From an uncultured Porphyromonadaceae bacterium (lineage in GTDB: Bacteria > Bacteroidota > Bacteroidia > Bacteroidales > Muribaculaceae): a DNA stretch of 17,027 nt. The position numbers and the translations under genes were made by a program. The stretch is taken from positions 1-17,027 of the forward strand of contig CABTZK010000033.1 in assembly GCA_902489275.1 (NCBI GenBank), read 5' to 3'. Below are positions 14,965-17,027 of the stretch, piece after piece. The notes beneath the pieces are model-generated. The model was not told the DNA's origin and searched no databases. It was given only the letters and a program-made list of their open reading frames with translations. The stretch's first letter is position 1. Each line of letters begins with the position of its first letter.

Positions 14965-15267
14965 ATGAAACAAGTGATTAACCCCATTGGGAAGGAAATC
15001 AATACCTTAGGTAAGGTAATTAACAACAAGGAACTCATGCTTGTACACTTGCATCTGAAAAGCGGAGAACAAATACCTTCACACGACCATACAGGACGGG
15101 AGGTGTTCTTCACCATAGTGAAAGGAACTGTGGAGGTTACTCTTAACGATACCGAGGTACATCGTATCAGCACAGGCACTGTTCTACATTTCCCTGGCGA
15201 AGCTCATGTAAGCGTAAAAGCCATAGAAGAGAGTGATTTTTTCGTTTACCTCATCAATAGACAATAA
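14965..15267 (+). CDS. small cupin domain protein
   Basis: The 100-residue protein is a single cupin barrel. Motif 1 is complete: His40 and His42 in PSHDH, Glu46, then VKG. Motif 2 is FPGEAH with His81, so the usual three-His/one-Glu metal site is present. No signal peptide is seen, so it is cytoplasmic. Its start at 14965 follows a -7 element by 40 bp. The stop codon is 4 bp before the DUF438 gene, which points to one operon. Stand-alone cupins of this size may be metalloenzymes or small-molecule sensors; the partner suggests a role in redox or nitrosative response, which is inference. Its codons are more A/T-ending than those of genes left of 14.4 kb. Confidence 0.87.
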   Translation: MKQVINPIGKEINTLGKVINNKELMLVHLHLKSGEQIPSHDHTGREVFFTIVKGTVEVTLNDTEVHRISTGTVLHFPGEAHVSVKAIEESDFFVYLINRQ

Positions 15268-15271
15268 TGCT

Positions 15272-16825
15272 ATGGATATGAAAAAATATTTGCCGAGTGT
15301 TGACCTTGAGAAACTCAGCAAAATACTCGAAATCAAAGAAGCATACCAACGAGGAGATATTTCATTAGAAGAGGGCAGAGCCCGAATAAGAAAGCAAGTT
15401 GGGAAAATCCGTCCTTATGAAATAGCATTGGCAGAACAGGAACTCAAAACCATTGAAGAGGATGAGTGCCAAAAGGAGGATATTCAAAAGATGATTGAGC
15501 TGTTTGATGAAGTGATGGACACCAGTCGCCCAAATCTTCCTCTTGATCACCCTATCATGTGTTACTACAGGGAGAACGATGAAATGCGTCGCCTTATGCT
15601 CTCCATAGAAGATCTTGTACAATATCCGATTATCAAGAATCAGTGGATCGAATTGTACGACCAAATAGCGGCTTTTCGCACTCACCTTTCACGTAAGCAG
15701 AACCAGCTCTATTCCATACTCGAACAGAAAGGATTTGATCGCCCCACGACTACGATGTGGCTGCTCGATGACTTTGTGCGAGACGAAATACGTGATGCTA
15801 AAAAACTTATTGAGGAAGATAAAGAAGAAGAATTTTTGGCAATGCAGCCTACCATTGTGGCAGATGTGCGGGATCTTTTACAGAAAGAAGAATCTGTACT
15901 CTACCCAACAGCTTTGGCAATGATTACTCCCGAAGAATTCGAACAGATGCTTTCGGGAGATTACGAAATTGGCTTTGCATGGATTGATGTAGAAGGATTC
16001 CAAAATGCGGATAAAACAGTAACCCAGCCTACAACAGCTCCTGACGGTTTTGTCTCAGAACTATCTGCGCTTCTTGCTAAATATGAGCTTGGAGGAAATG
16101 ACACAGACCGAGTTTTCGACGTCACGACAGGCAAACTTTCTCTCGAACAAATCAACCTCATATACAAGCATCTTCCTGTAGATATATCCTATGTAGACGA
16201 AAACGAACTTGTTCGTTTTTATTCAGATACCAACCACCGCATCTTCCCACGCAGCAAGAATGTTATCGGACGTGATGTGAAGAACTGTCATCCGCGCACC
16301 AGCGTCCACCTTGTTGAGGAAATTATAGCCAAATTCCGTTCGGGTGAGCAGGATAGTGTAGATTTTTGGATTAACAAACCAGGTGTGTTTATCTATATAT
16401 ATTATGTAGCCGTGCGTGATGCAGAAGGAAGATTCAGAGGTGTACTCGAAATGATGCAAGATTGTAGTCGCATTCGTGAGCTTCAAGGTTCACGAACACT
16501 GCTGACCTGGTCGAATGACACACAAGTAGTAAAATCAAAGGAGTCGCAAAATCGTACTCCAAATGATACGTCTGTTACAAAAGAAGGCTCGACAATAGAA
16601 CTCTCTGCCGACACTCGCTTACAGGATTTGTTAAAAATTTACCCACAGCTACGGAAAGATTTGCCAAGTATGAACTCTGCTTTCAAAATGCTCAATTCGC
16701 CTCTTGCACGCATCATCATTCCTAAAGCAACCATTGCCATGATGAGCGAACGCAGTGGGGTTTCTCTTGATGACATACTTTCTATGTTAAAAGAACTCAT
16801 CGCTAAATATAAGAGGGAGAAATAA
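15272..16825 (+). CDS. DUF438 / hemerythrin-like / PAS / DUF1858 protein
   Basis: The 517-residue product starts at ATG 15272 (ATG 15278 is possible; a GTG at 15233 lies inside the cupin gene). Domains in order: N-terminal DUF438 helices (about 10-85, with LEEGRARIRKQVG); a hemerythrin-like bundle (about 88-225, LDHP, HLSRKQNQL, MWLLDDFVR, QKEESVLYP); a PAS domain (about 298-405, DISYVDENELVRFYS, IGRDVKNCHP, FWIN, VRDAEGRFRG); and a DUF1858 domain (about 443-510). Family proteins are thought to sense oxygen, nitric oxide or redox state. Two positions that are ligands in typical members differ: Gln143 where RKEN has Glu, and Asp166 where WxxHD has His. It is co-transcribed with the cupin and more AT-rich than the left part of the window. 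Confidence 0.9.
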   Translation: MDMKKYLPSVDLEKLSKILEIKEAYQRGDISLEEGRARIRKQVGKIRPYEIALAEQELKTIEEDECQKEDIQKMIELFDEVMDTSRPNLPLDHPIMCYYRENDEMRRLMLSIEDLVQYPIIKNQWIELYDQIAAFRTHLSRKQNQLYSILEQKGFDRPTTTMWLLDDFVRDEIRDAKKLIEEDKEEEFLAMQPTIVADVRDLLQKEESVLYPTALAMITPEEFEQMLSGDYEIGFAWIDVEGFQNADKTVTQPTTAPDGFVSELSALLAKYELGGNDTDRVFDVTTGKLSLEQINLIYKHLPVDISYVDENELVRFYSDTNHRIFPRSKNVIGRDVKNCHPRTSVHLVEEIIAKFRSGEQDSVDFWINKPGVFIYIYYVAVRDAEGRFRGVLEMMQDCSRIRELQGSRTLLTWSNDTQVVKSKESQNRTPNDTSVTKEGSTIELSADTRLQDLLKIYPQLRKDLPSMNSAFKMLNSPLARIIIPKATIAMMSERSGVSLDDILSMLKELIAKYKREK

Positions 16826-16849
16826 ATTCCTTATCTCAGAATAACAGAA

Positions 16850-16887
16850 AAACGAGAGAGTGCAGACTGCAAACTGCCCTCTCGTTT
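16850..16887. terminator. terminator hairpin after the DUF438 gene, possibly bidirectional
   Basis: AAACGAGAG (16850-16858) and CTCTCGTTT (16879-16887) form a perfect 9-bp stem; an inner GCAG/CTGC stem can add to it. Read on the plus strand only TTT ends the stem; read on the minus strand five Ts are in a row, so termination may be better for leftward transcripts. It lies 24 bp after the stop codon. Confidence 0.6.
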
Positions 16888-16934
16888 GGTAGTGTAATTT
16901 CAACTGTGTCAAGGCTCTACTTCTTTATATTTCA

Positions 16935-16979
16935 CCTCGTCTGGCTGACACGTTTTTTAATCGTGTTAGCCGGACGAGG
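16935..16979. repeat. 18-bp imperfect inverted repeat with 9-nt loop
   Basis: Arms 16935-16952 (CCTCGTCTGGCTGACACG) and 16962-16979 (CGTGTTAGCCGGACGAGG) pair over 18 positions. In plus-strand RNA the two non-Watson-Crick positions are both G-U, so the plus-strand stem is uninterrupted; in minus-strand RNA they are C-A mismatches. The loop is T-rich. It may be a second terminator or stabiliser for the DUF438 message. Confidence 0.8.
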
Positions 16980-16995
16980 AACCTTTCTTCCGTGG

Positions 16996-17027
16996 CAAAG
17001 TTACATGATTTCAAAACGTTCTCCAAA
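16996..17027 (-). promoter_or_regulatory. strong leftward promoter at the right edge
   Basis: On the minus strand TAACTTTG (17003-16996) is a perfect -7 element and TTTG (17027-17024) lies exactly 20 nt upstream, the same spacing as the promoter at 297-328. No gene follows on that strand before the DUF438 gene's antisense. Confidence 0.65.

Larger units (their letters stand above)
16845..16990 (-). ncRNA. candidate leftward small RNA
   Basis: A strong promoter at 17027-16996 points left into about 145 nt without an ATG-started gene. The predicted RNA would open with the 18-bp imperfect hairpin (16979-16935), have a single-stranded middle, and end at the 9-bp terminator with five Ts. The minus RNA has two C-A mismatches in the long stem, whereas the plus RNA has two G-U pairs, which weakens the case. 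Confidence 0.35.

Overview
The window reads as a piece of a Bacteroidales chromosome. The evidence is the recurrent Bacteroidota promoter form (a -7 element TAnnTTTG, twice with a TTTG box 20 nt upstream), the lack of strong Shine-Dalgarno sites, and family content typical of that order: a DUF4491 protein, MINPP-like secreted phosphatases, a secreted protein with a type IX secretion-like C-terminal tail, a FISUMP/DUF1566-type fragment and a DUF438 protein. Most of the window is fairly GC-rich with G/C-ending codons, as in Muribaculaceae or some Prevotellaceae; I cannot name the genus.

Layout. Positions 1-235 (minus) hold the N-terminal part of a secreted cysteine-rich protein built on a 30-bp tandem repeat; it runs off the left edge. 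Positions 477-5187 (plus) hold an exported multidomain protein ending in a good intrinsic terminator, then two tandem paralogous histidine-type phosphatases of the MINPP/phytase kind. Positions 5250-8058 (plus) are a housekeeping block: obg, pgeF (overlapping obg) and tcdA. Next come argR with a hairpin leader (8166-8740) and a small DUF4491 membrane protein (to 9170). This converges, with only 2 bp between stop codons, on a leftward group: lipoprotein, MATE transporter, and an SGNH hydrolase + MBOAT acyltransferase pair joined by a GTGA stop/start overlap. That pair probably O-acylates an envelope or exported glycan.

From about 14.1 to 14.9 kb there is a gene-poor junction. It carries an orphan promoter with a palindrome over its -35 region, a short non-coding transcript ending in a terminator hairpin, a 50-codon C-terminal remnant of a surface protein, and a perfect 26-bp inverted repeat that starts 4 bp beyond the remnant. 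To the right, base and codon use become visibly more AT-rich, and a two-gene operon follows: a small cupin and a DUF438/hemerythrin-like/PAS/DUF1858 protein. I read this as a horizontally acquired segment placed next to a damaged locus. The right edge has a terminator, an 18-bp imperfect inverted repeat and a strong leftward promoter with no gene behind it, which together could encode a small RNA of about 145 nt.

The points most worth a second look are the orphan transcript and junction at 14.2-14.7 kb, the hemerythrin-like protein with substituted metal-ligand positions, the cysteine-repeat protein, and the possible small RNA at 16.85-16.99 kb.
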